Assembly (NCBI GenBank): GCA_023150805.1
Contig: JAKLKF010000049.1
Location: forward strand, 1 to 51,245
DNA: 51,245 nt
Origin: Myxococcota bacterium
Lineage (GTDB): Bacteria; Myxococcota_A; UBA796; UBA2385
Direction: 5' to 3'
In this document: positions 1 to 8,924 of the stretch, one piece after another
Layout of the letters: the number at the start of each line of letters is the position of its first letter
Position numbering within the stretch: the stretch's first letter is position 1
Program-made: the position numbers and the translations under genes
The notes under the pieces: generated by a model
The model's database searches: none
What the model saw: only the letters and a program-made list of their open reading frames with translations
What the model was told of the DNA's origin: nothing

Positions 1-3000
1 GCCACCATCCCGGCGGACCCGGCCCTGGCCGACCGGGTGGCCCAGGAGCTGGCCCTCGCCCCGGCCTGGTCTGCCGACCCGGCGGCCCGCCTGCGCGCCG
101 AGGCCTGGGCGGAGCGGCTGGCCGCGGTGGCGCCGCTGCTGGCGCCGCCCCAGCAGGACCCGGTGCGGGCGGCGCTGGCCACGCTGGCCGCGCAGCGGGC
201 GGCCGAGGTGCTGCCCGGCCTGCGCGCCGAGCTGGAGGCGGTGGACGCCGAGCTGGCGGCGCTCGCGGACCCCGTCGCTCCCGCTGCCCCCCGCATCCTG
301 CCCGGCGACGAGGAGGGGCTGCGCCGCGCCCTGGAGCAGGCGCGGGTCGAGCTGGAGGCCCGGCGGGCCCAGGTCCGGGCCGAGCCCTCGGACCTGGCGG
401 CCGGCGTCGACCAGGCCCGGCGCAAGGCCGACGAGAGCCTGGCCCGCGCCGAGGCGTCGACCTCCGAGGCCGAGGCGGCCTTCCGCACCGAGCTGGCCGC
501 GGCGCAGGCCCGGGTCGCCGACCTGCTGGCCACCGAGGACGCGCGGCACCGCGCCGCCCAGGCCGAGCTGGCGGCGCTGGAGCTCCGGGTCCGGACCGCG
601 GCGGCCGAGGCCCACGATGCCATCGGCCTGCCGTCTCTCGCTGCGGGCCGGCAGGCCCGGGTGGACGCCGCGTTCCAGGAGCTGCGTGGCCTGGTGGACA
701 CCCTGCGCGGGGTGGTCGCGGACCGCCGCACGCTGCGGGCGCAGGCCGCCCGGGACGGCGTCGTCCTGCCCGCCGTCGACGCGCTGCCGGAAGCGGTCCG
801 GGCGTCGGTGGAGGGCGATCGGATGGACCTGGCCGCGGACCTCGACGCGGCCCGCCAGGTCCGCGCGCAGCACGCCCTGGTCGAGCTGGACGAGGCCCTG
901 CGCCTGCTGGCGCTGGCCAAGGCCGACCGCCGCTTCGCGCGGGTCGAGGCCTCCCCTCGCGCTCGGGACGAGGTGCTGCGTGGCTTCATGCCGGAGCTGC
1001 GCCGCGAGTCCCTGGAGGCCCCGGCGGTGGTCGCCTCGGAGCTGCGCCGCACCGCCGCGGCGGCGCGCGCCCTGCCCGGCCAGGTGACCGATCTGCGGGT
1101 GGTGCTGGCCTTCCTGGCCCGCAGCGTCGAGCTGGTGCTGCTGGCCCTGGCCTGGCTCGGCCTGCGGCGGGGCGCCGAGGCGTGGGCCCTGCTGCTGTTG
1201 TCGGCGATCGCGCGCCGGCGGGAGCGGGCGCCGACCGCGCCGCGCCGGCTGGCCGGCCTGGGCTGGAACCTGGACGGCGACCTGCGCGCGCTGGCCGTCC
1301 CGCTGGCCCCGGTCCTCTTCTCCGCCGCCGACATCGGGCTGGCCTGGGCCCTCTTCCACATGAGCCGGGAGCGCCTGCCGCCCCTGGCCCTGCTCTTCCT
1401 GCTGGCCTTCGCCCGCGGCGTCGCCCGGGGGGCGCCCGCGCTGCTCGCGCTGCTGTTCTCCGCGCCCGAGCAGGCCTCCCCGTCGCTGTGGCTGGTCGCC
1501 GGCGACACGCTGCGGCGGGCCCGGCGCTCGCTGCGGCTGGTGGTCGGCACCGCGCTGGCCCTGGCCCTGCTGCGCTTCCTGGCGCTGGGGATCTTCGACG
1601 CCGACCGCTTCGGCGAGGTGGTCGGGCTGGTGGGGCGCGCCTGGTGGGCCGGGGTCCTGCTGTGGCTGCTGCTCACCTGGGAGCCGACCATCCGCGCCGC
1701 GGTCGCGTCGCTGGGCGGCAAGGACCGGTGGACCCGGTCGCTGCTCGCCGACGGCGGCGGCCTGCCCGGGCGGGGGCTGCGGGCGCTGGGGGGCCTGTTC
1801 CTGCTGGGCGGGCGGGCGACGGTCGAGCTGGTCGGCCGCCTGGCCGAGGCCTGGCCGGGGCTGGGGTGGCTGGCCACCGCGCTGGCCCGCGCGCGCCTGC
1901 GGGGGACCGAGGAGGTGGCCGCGGAGGTGCGGCCCGCGGACGACGAGGTGCTCGCGCGCTTCGACGGGGCCTGGCAGACCGTGCCCCGGCCCGCCCGGGT
2001 CGAGGAGCTGCGCGGGGCCCTGGTGGCTTGGGGCCGCGAGCGCCGGCGGGGCATGGTCGCGGTGGTCGGGGACCCGGGCAGCGGCAAGAGCGCGCTGCTG
2101 GAGCAGGCCGGCGCCCTGGCCCGCCAGGAGCTTCCGGGGCTGCCGGTGGTGCGGCTGCAGCTCGACCGCCGGCTGTCCGAGCCCGGCGCCGCGCTCGCCT
2201 GGCTGGCCGAGGCCACACAGGCCCTGCCCCCGGGGGCGGTCCGCGGCGAGGCCGACCTCGCCGCGCTGGAGCAGGCCCTGGCCGCCGAGCCGCCCAAGGT
2301 CTTCCTGGTCGACGACCTGCACCGCCTGGTGCTGCGGGCCGTCGGGGGCTTCGGGGCCGCGCGGGCGGTGCTGCGCGTGATGCTGGCCACCTGCGAGGAG
2401 CACCTGTGGGTCTGCGCGGTGCACCGCCCGACCTGGGACTACCTGGCGGGGGTCGGCACCTCGATCAACCTCGACGCCTTCCGGCTGCGCCTGCTGCTGG
2501 ACCCGGTGCCGGCGGCGCGCCTGCAGGACTGGGCCACCGAGCGCGCCCAGGCGGCGGGGCTGGCGCTGTCCTTCGCCGGGCTGGTCGGCGGCGCCCCGGT
2601 GGGCCTGGACGCGCGTCGGGCCGAGGAGCGGGCCGCCCAGGCCTGGTTCCGCCTGCTCGCGGACGCCAGCGGCGGCAACCCCGAGGTGGCCTGGGGCCAC
2701 CTGCGGCAGGCGCTGGTGGGGGGAGCGGGGCCCTCCCAGGTCGAGGTGCGCTTCTTCCAGGCCCCCGGCGGGGCCGAGCTGGAGGCGCTGGCGGACCTGG
2801 ACCTGTTCGTGCTCACCGCGGTCGTCATGCACGGCGAGCTCGACGGCGCCGCACTGTCCGAGGTGCTCAACGCGCCGCTGGGGCAGGTGCACGAGGCCTG
2901 CCGTCGGCTGGAGGGCCTGGGCGTGCTGCGAGAGGAGCCCGTCGACGCCGTCGCCGGCTGGCGGGTGCCCGCGCCGTGGTGGCCGGCCGTGGTGCGCACC

Positions 3001-3033
3001 CTGCGCCAGCGCCACTTCCTGCACCTGAGGTGA
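1..3033 (+). CDS. Membrane-anchored P-loop ATPase with coiled-coil N-terminus and C-terminal winged helix (5' partial)
   Basis: The frame is open from base 1, so the true start lies upstream; residue numbers here count from a GTG at 37. Residues 1-340 are Ala/Glu/Arg-rich with heptad character (coiled coil, like the periplasmic part of large MscS-family proteins). About five or six hydrophobic segments follow between residues 350 and 548. The soluble C-terminal part has a Walker A, GDPGSGKS (678-685), and a Walker B ending FLVDD (D759, D760). It ends in a winged-helix-like region with basic residues. The stop lies 3 bp before an MscS gene whose ribosome site overlaps the stop, so the two are translationally coupled. 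I infer a STAND/AAA-type ATPase tethered to the membrane that may act with the channel. The exact family is not recognised. Confidence 0.7.
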   Translation, partial: ATIPADPALADRVAQELALAPAWSADPAARLRAEAWAERLAAVAPLLAPPQQDPVRAALATLAAQRAAEVLPGLRAELEAVDAELAALADPVAPAAPRILPGDEEGLRRALEQARVELEARRAQVRAEPSDLAAGVDQARRKADESLARAEASTSEAEAAFRTELAAAQARVADLLATEDARHRAAQAELAALELRVRTAAAEAHDAIGLPSLAAGRQARVDAAFQELRGLVDTLRGVVADRRTLRAQAARDGVVLPAVDALPEAVRASVEGDRMDLAADLDAARQVRAQHALVELDEALRLLALAKADRRFARVEASPRARDEVLRGFMPELRRESLEAPAVVASELRRTAAAARALPGQVTDLRVVLAFLARSVELVLLALAWLGLRRGAEAWALLLLSAIARRRERAPTAPRRLAGLGWNLDGDLRALAVPLAPVLFSAADIGLAWALFHMSRERLPPLALLFLLAFARGVARGAPALLALLFSAPEQASPSLWLVAGDTLRRARRSLRLVVGTALALALLRFLALGIFDADRFGEVVGLVGRAWWAGVLLWLLLTWEPTIRAAVASLGGKDRWTRSLLADGGGLPGRGLRALGGLFLLGGRATVELVGRLAEAWPGLGWLATALARARLRGTEEVAAEVRPADDEVLARFDGAWQTVPRPARVEELRGALVAWGRERRRGMVAVVGDPGSGKSALLEQAGALARQELPGLPVVRLQLDRRLSEPGAALAWLAEATQALPPGAVRGEADLAALEQALAAEPPKVFLVDDLHRLVLRAVGGFGAARAVLRVMLATCEEHLWVCAVHRPTWDYLAGVGTSINLDAFRLRLLLDPVPAARLQDWATERAQAAGLALSFAGLVGGAPVGLDARRAEERAAQAWFRLLADASGGNPEVAWGHLRQALVGGAGPSQVEVRFFQAPGGAELEALADLDLFVLTAVVMHGELDGAALSEVLNAPLGQVHEACRRLEGLGVLREEPVDAVAGWRVPAPWWPAVVRTLRQRHFLHLR

Positions 3034-3036
3034 ACG

Positions 3037-3897
3037 ATGGACCCGGAGCTCGGACCCAGCATCGTCGACCTGATCCGGCCGGCGGGCCTGCCCTACGCCC
3101 TGCTGGTCGTGGTCCTGGCCTGGGCCGCCATCCGGGTGGGCACCCGCACCCTGGACGCCCTGGGCGAGCGGCTCACCGAGCGTCGCCTGCTGCTCAAGCA
3201 GCTCGCCGCCGTCGGGCGCTTCGGGATCGTGCTGGTCGCCAGCGTCTCGGTGGCCGGCGCCGTCGTCAACTTCACGCGCGAGACCCTGCTGGCGGTCGGC
3301 GGCTCGGTCGCCGTCGCGGTCGGCTTCGCCTTCAAGGACCTGCTGGCCTCGCTGATGGCCGGCGTCATCCTGCTCTTCGACCGGCCCTTCCAGGTGGGTG
3401 ACCGCGTGACCTTCGCCGGCGAGTACGGCGAGGTCGTCGAGATCGGCCTGCGCACCGTGCGCATCGCCACGCTCGACGACAACCTGGTCAGCGTGCCCAA
3501 CAACCGCTTCCTGTCCGAGGCCGTGAGCTGCGCCAACGCCGGCGCGCTCGACCAGATGTGCGTCTTCGACTTCTGGATCGGCTGCAACGAGGACTTCGAG
3601 AGGGCCCAGGAGCTGGTCTACGAGGGCACGGCCAGCAGCCGCTACGTCTACCTGGCCAAGCCCATCCGCATCGTGCTGCGCGAGGGCCCCGTCGCCGGCG
3701 GCGGCGAGCGCTTCGCGGTGCGGGTGACGGTCAAGGCCTACGTCTTCGACGGTCGCTACGAGACCGCCTTCGGCACCGACGTCACCGAGCGCGTCAAGCG
3801 CGCCTTCCGCGCCCACGGCATCCACACCGCCGGCGAGCTGGAGTGGAGCGCCCGCCAGGCCGCCGGGCGGCTGCTGCAGCCGGCCGTGGGCGGGTGA
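3037..3897 (+). CDS. Small-conductance mechanosensitive ion channel, MscS family
   Basis: The product is 286 residues, the size of minimal MscS. Three hydrophobic helices are visible. The third is the Gly/Ala-rich pore helix (AVGGSVAVAVGFAFKDLLAS), followed by the signature beta-domain start DRPFQVGDRV and the stretch VSVPNNRFLSEAV. MscS channels open under membrane tension and release solutes on osmotic downshock. The ATG is preceded by GAGGTGA, which includes the stop codon of the upstream ATPase, so translation is coupled. The pairing with a membrane ATPase is unusual and could mean gating by nucleotide-dependent signals, which is inference. The gene converges on the lipoprotein gene downstream with a 16-bp gap. 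Confidence 0.93.
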   Translation: MDPELGPSIVDLIRPAGLPYALLVVVLAWAAIRVGTRTLDALGERLTERRLLLKQLAAVGRFGIVLVASVSVAGAVVNFTRETLLAVGGSVAVAVGFAFKDLLASLMAGVILLFDRPFQVGDRVTFAGEYGEVVEIGLRTVRIATLDDNLVSVPNNRFLSEAVSCANAGALDQMCVFDFWIGCNEDFERAQELVYEGTASSRYVYLAKPIRIVLREGPVAGGGERFAVRVTVKAYVFDGRYETAFGTDVTERVKRAFRAHGIHTAGELEWSARQAAGRLLQPAVGG

Positions 3898-3913
3898 GCG
3901 GGGCGGGGCGCCT

Positions 3914-5269
3914 TCAGCCGCCGGAGTCCGTGGTCGCCGGGCAGACCGACCGGCTGCTGGGCTGGGTGTCGATCACCTCCAGCGGCGCGCCCAGGTACCA
4001 GGTCAGGAAGGCGCCGCGGTGGGTGTAGAGGGTGCCGTCCTCGGCCTCCACCGTCGCCTCGGCGTACCACTCCTCCTCGTTCATGCCGACGTGCTGGGCG
4101 CAGTTGGGACCGTACATGCCCGGGTCGCGGGTCATCCGGTGCCCCTCCTCGCCGGTCGAGCGGGCCTGGGCCACCCGGTCCAGGGTGAGCGCCCAGGCCG
4201 TGGCCATCTCGGCCTCGGTGGCGCCCAGGGCCAGGTAGCGCTCCCCGACGACGCGGTCGCGCAGGTCCTGCCGCGCGAAGAAGGGGGTGGTGACGTGGTG
4301 CAGGACGAGGTGCTCGCTGTTGCCGCACAGCCAGCGGTCCTCCTCGGCGTGCATGGCCTCGCAGGAGCTGTCCAGGAACAGGCCGTAGCGCCCGTCGTAG
4401 ACGTCGACCCAGCGCACGTCGCGGTCGTAGGCCATCAGCTCCGCCCCCTGGGCGCCCATGTCGTCGTACAGGATCGGAACGTGGGCGTCGAACCAACCGA
4501 TGACCTCGGTGCCGTGGGGCGAGAGCTGGTCGGCCACCCAGTCCAGGTGCAGCTCCGCGCCCCGCCCGCCCGCCGAGGAGCCGGCCCACAACACGCGCGC
4601 CGCCGTAGTCAACGCGGGGACGGTCACCTCGGGGTTGCTGTCCGCGGTGACCGGCCCGGCCATCAGCCGCTCGACGGCGGCGCGCACGATCTCGTGCCCC
4701 CGGAAGTGCAGGCGGTAGGCCTCGCCGGGGTAGCTCTCCTCGTCCTGCAGCACCACGTCGGCCCGGGTGCCGCCCCAGGCGTCGCTGGAGCAGTAGTAGA
4801 GCAGCACCTGGTTGGCGGCCCCGGTGGGGTTGCCCTCCTCCCGGGTGAACAGGGGGCCCTGGCCCGCGCTCTCCGCCGTCCAGGTGCTGCTCATCTTGGC
4901 CTTGGTGTACTTCTCGGTGCCGCACCACCGGACGGCGCAGCTCTCCAGGTCCTGGCAGGTGCTGCCCCCTTGCAGGTAGAAGACCCACTGGTCGGCGAAC
5001 TTCGGGTCGGCGGCGGGGCGGATGTACATCACCCCCGGCGAGCCGTCGTTGCAGACCGCGGCCGGGTCGGTGAGCGTCACCTTCCACAGGTCGCTGCCCT
5101 GCTCGACGCCGGTGCCGGGCTCGTAGTCGCCGCACCAGTCGGCCAGCGCGAGGTCGATCATCGGGACCTCGGTCGTGCCGCCGTCGCTGCCGGTGCCGCC
5201 GTCGCCGCCGCTGTCCGCGGGCGCAGGATCGGGCTTGCAGGCCAGGACGAGGAGCAGCAGCGGCAACAT
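3914..5269 (-). CDS. Notum/pectin acetylesterase-like hydrolase, lipoprotein
   Basis: The 451-residue product begins with a lipoprotein signal (LLLLVLAC, lipid Cys at residue 11) and a Gly/Asp/Ser/Thr linker, so it should be anchored on the cell envelope. Family marks are GSSAGG (nucleophile probably S232), YYCSSDAWGG (about 158-167) and many paired cysteines. They match the pectinacetylesterase/Notum alpha-beta hydrolase family, which removes acetyl or acyl groups from polysaccharides or lipidated proteins. The substrate here is unknown. A GGAGG sits 5 bases before the ATG, and a TACACT -10-like element lies 24 bp upstream, supporting this start and a monocistronic unit. Confidence 0.85.
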   Translation of the reverse strand: MLPLLLLVLACKPDPAPADSGGDGGTGSDGGTTEVPMIDLALADWCGDYEPGTGVEQGSDLWKVTLTDPAAVCNDGSPGVMYIRPAADPKFADQWVFYLQGGSTCQDLESCAVRWCGTEKYTKAKMSSTWTAESAGQGPLFTREEGNPTGAANQVLLYYCSSDAWGGTRADVVLQDEESYPGEAYRLHFRGHEIVRAAVERLMAGPVTADSNPEVTVPALTTAARVLWAGSSAGGRGAELHLDWVADQLSPHGTEVIGWFDAHVPILYDDMGAQGAELMAYDRDVRWVDVYDGRYGLFLDSSCEAMHAEEDRWLCGNSEHLVLHHVTTPFFARQDLRDRVVGERYLALGATEAEMATAWALTLDRVAQARSTGEEGHRMTRDPGMYGPNCAQHVGMNEEEWYAEATVEAEDGTLYTHRGAFLTWYLGAPLEVIDTQPSSRSVCPATTDSGG

Positions 5270-5292
5270 GGGGACCTCCGGGGCGTGGGGGG

Positions 5293-5298
5293 AGTGTA
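5293..5298 (-). promoter_or_regulatory. Candidate -10 promoter element (TACACT)
   Basis: On the minus strand GTGTACACT lies 24 bp before the ATG of the Notum-like gene and is followed by a C-rich leader and GGAGG. The same hexamer in the same position precedes at least two other genes in the window. No clear -35 element is visible. Confidence 0.45.
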
Positions 5299-5324
5299 CA
5301 CAGGTGGCCCCTCCCCCCCGGCCC

Positions 5325-5612
5325 CTACTCCTCCAGCACGCAGCCCACCTGGGCGTCCACGAACCGGGCCGTGCGCCGCCAGCCGCCCAGGGCCTTGCTG
5401 GTCACCGTGCCGGCCTCCCGGTCCACCTGGAAGCGGGCCAGGTCGGGGCTGACCTTCAGCAGGTCCTGGCAGCTCTCCTCGTCGCGGCCCAGGACGAACA
5501 CGCAGGAGCAGGCCATGCGGGCGTTGTAGCCGGTGCCCAGGTGCAGCAGGTCGGTGTCGTAGGTGCGCACGTCCTTGCCGGCGCAGGAGAGCAGGGCGAG
5601 CAGCAGGATCAC
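5325..5612 (-). CDS. Small Cys-rich putative lipoprotein
   Basis: The product has 95 residues and starts at a GTG that overlaps the stop of the upstream beta-lactamase-fold gene (GTGA, bases 5609-5612). The N-terminus is a short hydrophobic stretch ending LLSC, a lipobox. Four further cysteines occur in the mature part (two in MACSC, one in EESC, one near the C-terminus in QVGC), so one or two disulfides are possible. No family is recognised. The tight overlap with the preceding gene suggests a shared transcript and perhaps a shared site of action at the envelope. Confidence 0.7.
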   Translation of the reverse strand: MILLLALLSCAGKDVRTYDTDLLHLGTGYNARMACSCVFVLGRDEESCQDLLKVSPDLARFQVDREAGTVTSKALGGWRRTARFVDAQVGCVLEE

Positions 5613-6778
5613 AGGCCCTCCACCAGGTCGAGCGCGCGGTCGAGGAAGGCGTTGTGCGACCAGGTGCCGTCCCGGTCGTCGCCGGTGCGGACGAGGACCA
5701 GGTCGCGGCTGGGGATGACGGTGATCGACTGCTTCCAGTGGCCCATCGCGGCGTAGGTGTCGGGTGGCGCCGCCGGCCAGGGCAGGTCGGGCGCGCCCTG
5801 CTCGGGGACCGGCTGGTTGAGCCAGACCTGGCGGCCCTGGACGGGCTCGCCGGGCGACCACTCCAGCGGCTTGCCCCGCATCCCCGCCGTCACCTGGGTG
5901 CTCCAGGCGACCCAGCCCGGCGGCAGCAGGCGCTGGCCACCCCAGCAGCCGTCGTCCAGCCAGAGCTGGCCCAGCCGCGCCAGGTCCCGCGGGGTGGCGT
6001 GGAGGTAGGAGCTGCCGACGTAGGTGCCGGCACCGTCGCGCTCGAAGGTCACGCCCTGCATCCCCAGCGGCTGGAAGAGCACGGCCCAGGGGAAGCGGTC
6101 GCCGTGGACCGGCGCGAGGGCGGCGCCGGCGACGGCGGCGAGCACGTTGCTGTCGCCCGAGCTGTACTGGAAGCTCTGGCCCGGCCGGTCGCGCAGCGGG
6201 TGGCCCAGGACGAAGCGGGCCATGTCGGCGTGGCCCTCCCCGTAGAGCATGGCCAGGACCGAGGAGGAGGTCGGCGGGTCGTGCTCGTAGGTCTCCTTCC
6301 AGTCCAGGCCGCTGCTGAAGGAGAGCAGGTCGCCGACCGTGATGACGCAGGCGTGCTGCGGCACGTCGGCGAGCAGGTCGCAGACGCTGGCCGAGAGCGA
6401 GAGCCGCCCCTGCTGCACGGCGATGCCGACCAGCGAGCTGGTGAAGGTCTTGCTGACCGACCAGGCCAGGTGGGGGCGGGTCGCGTCGTAGCCGTGGGCG
6501 TAGCGCTCGTAGACGACCTGCCCTCTGTGCACGATCACGACGCCGTCGGTGCGCACGCCGCGCTTGTCCTTGTCCGCCCAGTCCAGGTCGGCGGGGAACA
6601 GGTAGCGCTCCAGCTCGGCCACGGCCGCGGCGGGCGGGGGGGCGGAGGCGTGCGGCCAGTCGCCCGCGGGGGAGGCGCCGTCGGCCGGGCAGGCGGCGTC
6701 CGCGGCGGGATCCGGGCCGTCGACGGCGGCGGGGGCGGGCGGGCAGGTGGACAGCAGGAGCAGCGCGAGGGGCAGCAT
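5609..6778 (-). CDS. Serine hydrolase of the beta-lactamase / penicillin-binding-like family, lipoprotein
   Basis: The 389-residue product has a lipoprotein signal (LLLLSTC, Cys12). The catalytic SxxK is SVSK (S107-K110), and a YSS motif at Y205 takes the place of the YxN tyrosine. The layout fits the class C-like/esterase group (PF00144) that includes EstB, D-aminopeptidases and peptidoglycan-modifying enzymes. It is not evidence for antibiotic resistance. I chose the ATG that begins MLPLALLLLS because it creates the signal peptide; a longer frame upstream has no such feature. It is divergent from the pirin gene and is followed by a four-base overlap with a small lipoprotein. Confidence 0.85.
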   Translation of the reverse strand: MLPLALLLLSTCPPAPAAVDGPDPAADAACPADGASPAGDWPHASAPPPAAAVAELERYLFPADLDWADKDKRGVRTDGVVIVHRGQVVYERYAHGYDATRPHLAWSVSKTFTSSLVGIAVQQGRLSLSASVCDLLADVPQHACVITVGDLLSFSSGLDWKETYEHDPPTSSSVLAMLYGEGHADMARFVLGHPLRDRPGQSFQYSSGDSNVLAAVAGAALAPVHGDRFPWAVLFQPLGMQGVTFERDGAGTYVGSSYLHATPRDLARLGQLWLDDGCWGGQRLLPPGWVAWSTQVTAGMRGKPLEWSPGEPVQGRQVWLNQPVPEQGAPDLPWPAAPPDTYAAMGHWKQSITVIPSRDLVLVRTGDDRDGTWSHNAFLDRALDLVEGL

Positions 6779-6923
6779 GGGCGCATCCTCGCACAGCCAG
6801 GGGCGCCCGCGCGGCCCCCGGGGCGGGGCGCAGGGCCGCACCAGGGGGTTGCCCGGGCGCGCCCTCCCCGAGGTGGGGCCCGGCGCTATCTACCGTCCAT
6901 CCCCCTCCCCCCCGGAGCCGGTC

Positions 6924-7628
6924 ATGCAGATGGAGATCCGCCGCGCCGACCAGCGCGGGCACGCCGACCACGGCTGGCTGGACAGCCACCACAGCTTCAG
7001 CTTCGCCAGCTACCACGACCCTCGCTACATGGGCTTCGGCCACCTGCGGGTCATCAACGAGGACCGGGTGATCCCCGGCGAGGGCTTCGGCACCCACCCC
7101 CACCGCGACATGGAGATCGTCAGCTACGTCGTCTCCGGCGCCCTGGCGCACCGGGACACGCTGGGCACGGGCTCGGTGATCCGCCCGGGCGAGGTGCAGC
7201 TCATGAGCGCGGGCAAGGGCATCGCCCACTCCGAGATGAACGCCTCGGACCGCGAGCCGGTGCACTTCCTGCAGATCTGGATCCTGCCCGCGCGCGCCGG
7301 CACGGCGCCCCGCTACGAGCAGCGGGCCTTCCTGGCGCCGGACGGCAGCCCGCAGGACGGCCTGACCCTGGTCGCCTCGCCCGACGGTCGCGACGGCAGC
7401 CTGACCATCGGCCAGGACGTGGACCTCTACCGCGCGCTGCTGGCCCCGGGGGCGCGGGTCGAGCCGGCGCTGCGGCGCCGCCGGGCCTGGGTGCAGATGG
7501 TGCACGGCGAGCTGGAGGTCGAGGGCGTCCTGCTGCGCGCGGGCGACGGGCTGGCCATCGTCGACGCCGCCGGGCTGCGCCTGTCGGCGCACGACCGGGT
7601 CGAGGCGCTGCTCTTCGACCTGCTGTAG
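6924..7628 (+). CDS. Pirin family protein (quercetin 2,3-dioxygenase-like, YhhW type)
   Basis: The 234-residue product has the bicupin pirin layout and all four metal ligands of the N-terminal cupin: H58 and H60 in GTHPHRDMEI, and H102 and E104 in GIAHSEMNAS. Bacterial pirins bind Fe or Ni and several oxidise quercetin; others modulate partner enzymes, so the substrate here is open. The start is an ATG eight bases after GGAG. The stop codon overlaps a TAGGCT hexamer that may be the -10 element for the next gene. It is divergent from the beta-lactamase-fold gene across 145 bp. Confidence 0.92.
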   Translation: MQMEIRRADQRGHADHGWLDSHHSFSFASYHDPRYMGFGHLRVINEDRVIPGEGFGTHPHRDMEIVSYVVSGALAHRDTLGTGSVIRPGEVQLMSAGKGIAHSEMNASDREPVHFLQIWILPARAGTAPRYEQRAFLAPDGSPQDGLTLVASPDGRDGSLTIGQDVDLYRALLAPGARVEPALRRRRAWVQMVHGELEVEGVLLRAGDGLAIVDAAGLRLSAHDRVEALLFDLL

Positions 7629-7658
7629 GCTCGACGCCCCCGCTGGTGCTGGAGCGCC

Positions 7659-8276
7659 GTGCCGCTGTCCCTGCCCGTCCTGCTGGCGCTCGCCGCGGGC
7701 GTGGGCTGCGCGCGGCCGCGCCCGGCGACCGAGGTGGCCTGGACCCGGCCGGAGTACTTCGACCCCGCCACGCTCCACGGGGAGCCGGCCGTGGGGCGCG
7801 CCCGCCAGGAGTGGTACGCCGCCACCCTGTCCAGCTTGCTGGAGCCGAGCTTCCTGGAGCTGGCCCGCCGCCCCGGGCAGACCTACCGCTTCCTGTGGCT
7901 GCGGCACTGGCACGCCCCCCTCTCGGTGCGGGTGAGCCGGGTGGGCGACCAGGCCGTCGCCGACCTGCGCGTGCTGGAGCGCCCGTCCGCGGCGGGCCCC
8001 TCGCGCCTGCGCGCACGGCGCCGCGTGGTGCTCGACGCGCAGGACTGGACCGGCCTGCTCGACCACCTCCAGGCGGCCGGCTTCTGGACGGCACCCACCC
8101 GGGACCCCCACGACCAGCTCGGCCCCGAGGGCGCCCGCTGGGTCATCGAGGGCCTGGACGAGGGGCGCGTGCACGTGGTCGACCGCTTCTCCCCCGATGA
8201 CCCGGCCGTCGTCGCGCTGGGTCTGTACATGGTCGGCCTGGCCGGCCTGACCGTCCCCCCCCGAGAGGTGTACTGA
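7659..8276 (+). CDS. Hypothetical lipoprotein
   Basis: The product has 205 residues. It starts with GTG, a few bases after GGAG, and begins with a hydrophobic segment ending GVGC (lipobox). The mature part is rich in Trp, Arg and Pro and looks globular; no motif was recognised. The stop shares one base with the ATG of the next gene (TGATG), so the two are co-translated. It lies 30 bp after pirin and could share its transcript or use a TAGGCT element at 7626-7631. Confidence 0.7.
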   Translation: MPLSLPVLLALAAGVGCARPRPATEVAWTRPEYFDPATLHGEPAVGRARQEWYAATLSSLLEPSFLELARRPGQTYRFLWLRHWHAPLSVRVSRVGDQAVADLRVLERPSAAGPSRLRARRRVVLDAQDWTGLLDHLQAAGFWTAPTRDPHDQLGPEGARWVIEGLDEGRVHVVDRFSPDDPAVVALGLYMVGLAGLTVPPREVY

Positions 8277-8914
8277 TGGGCTTCCCTCCCGACGCCCTGC
8301 GGGAGCGCCGTGCCGCGCTCGAGGCGATGGGCTTCACCTGCGTGGAGCACGAGCCCGACAGCTTCACGGCGGTTCGCTGCCAGATGATGTGGGAGTCGGG
8401 CCTTCGCATGACCTACGTGATCCGCGTGCGACGGGTGGCCGTGGTCGAGGAGTCCGAGGTGCGCGCCGAGCTCGGCAAGCTCCAGTTCCACGCGCACACG
8501 CTGGACCCCAGCGTCATCCCGCGCGGCTTCCAGCAGGGGCGGACCATCATGGACGTGCTGCTGGTCGACGCGCCCGACGACGCGGCGCGGGCGCTGGCCC
8601 GCCGGGTGGTGGGACACATGTGGGGTGGCGTGGCCCTGGTCGTCGTCGCCGAGCCCGACGGGTCCTGGCACACCGCGAAGCCCATCTGGGGCCGCGCCTT
8701 CGTCCCACGCCTGCACCACCTCTGCCAGGTGATCGCCTCGGCCCGCCCCTCGCCCGAGCCCATCGGCGGAATGGCCCTGTTCATCGGCATCTTCGCGATG
8801 TGGCCGGGCATCCTCATCGCCCTGCTGGGCTGCTGCGGCCTGCCGCTGCTGGCCCCCCTGGCGACGGTGCTCTTCGAGAAGAAGCCCCAGCCGGCGGCGC
8901 TTCCGCCCGGATAG
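8276..8914 (+). CDS. Hypothetical protein with C-terminal membrane anchor
   Basis: The product has 212 residues. Residues 1-160 are soluble and of unrecognised fold. The C-terminus holds a Gly-rich hydrophobic hairpin (ALFIGIFAMWPGILIALLG, then PLLAPLATVLF), so the protein is probably tail-anchored in the inner membrane with the body in the cytoplasm. It is translationally coupled to the preceding lipoprotein by a TGATG overlap and followed after 10 bp by the SprT-like gene. No function can be assigned. Confidence 0.7.
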   Translation: MGFPPDALRERRAALEAMGFTCVEHEPDSFTAVRCQMMWESGLRMTYVIRVRRVAVVEESEVRAELGKLQFHAHTLDPSVIPRGFQQGRTIMDVLLVDAPDDAARALARRVVGHMWGGVALVVVAEPDGSWHTAKPIWGRAFVPRLHHLCQVIASARPSPEPIGGMALFIGIFAMWPGILIALLGCCGLPLLAPLATVLFEKKPQPAALPPG

Positions 8915-8924
8915 GCGCGGGGGG

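Noticed and set aside
5609..6778. Antibiotic-resistance beta-lactamase
   Set aside because: Lipoprotein signal, SVSK and YSS place it in the broad serine-hydrolase/PBP-like family; no resistance-type signature was found.
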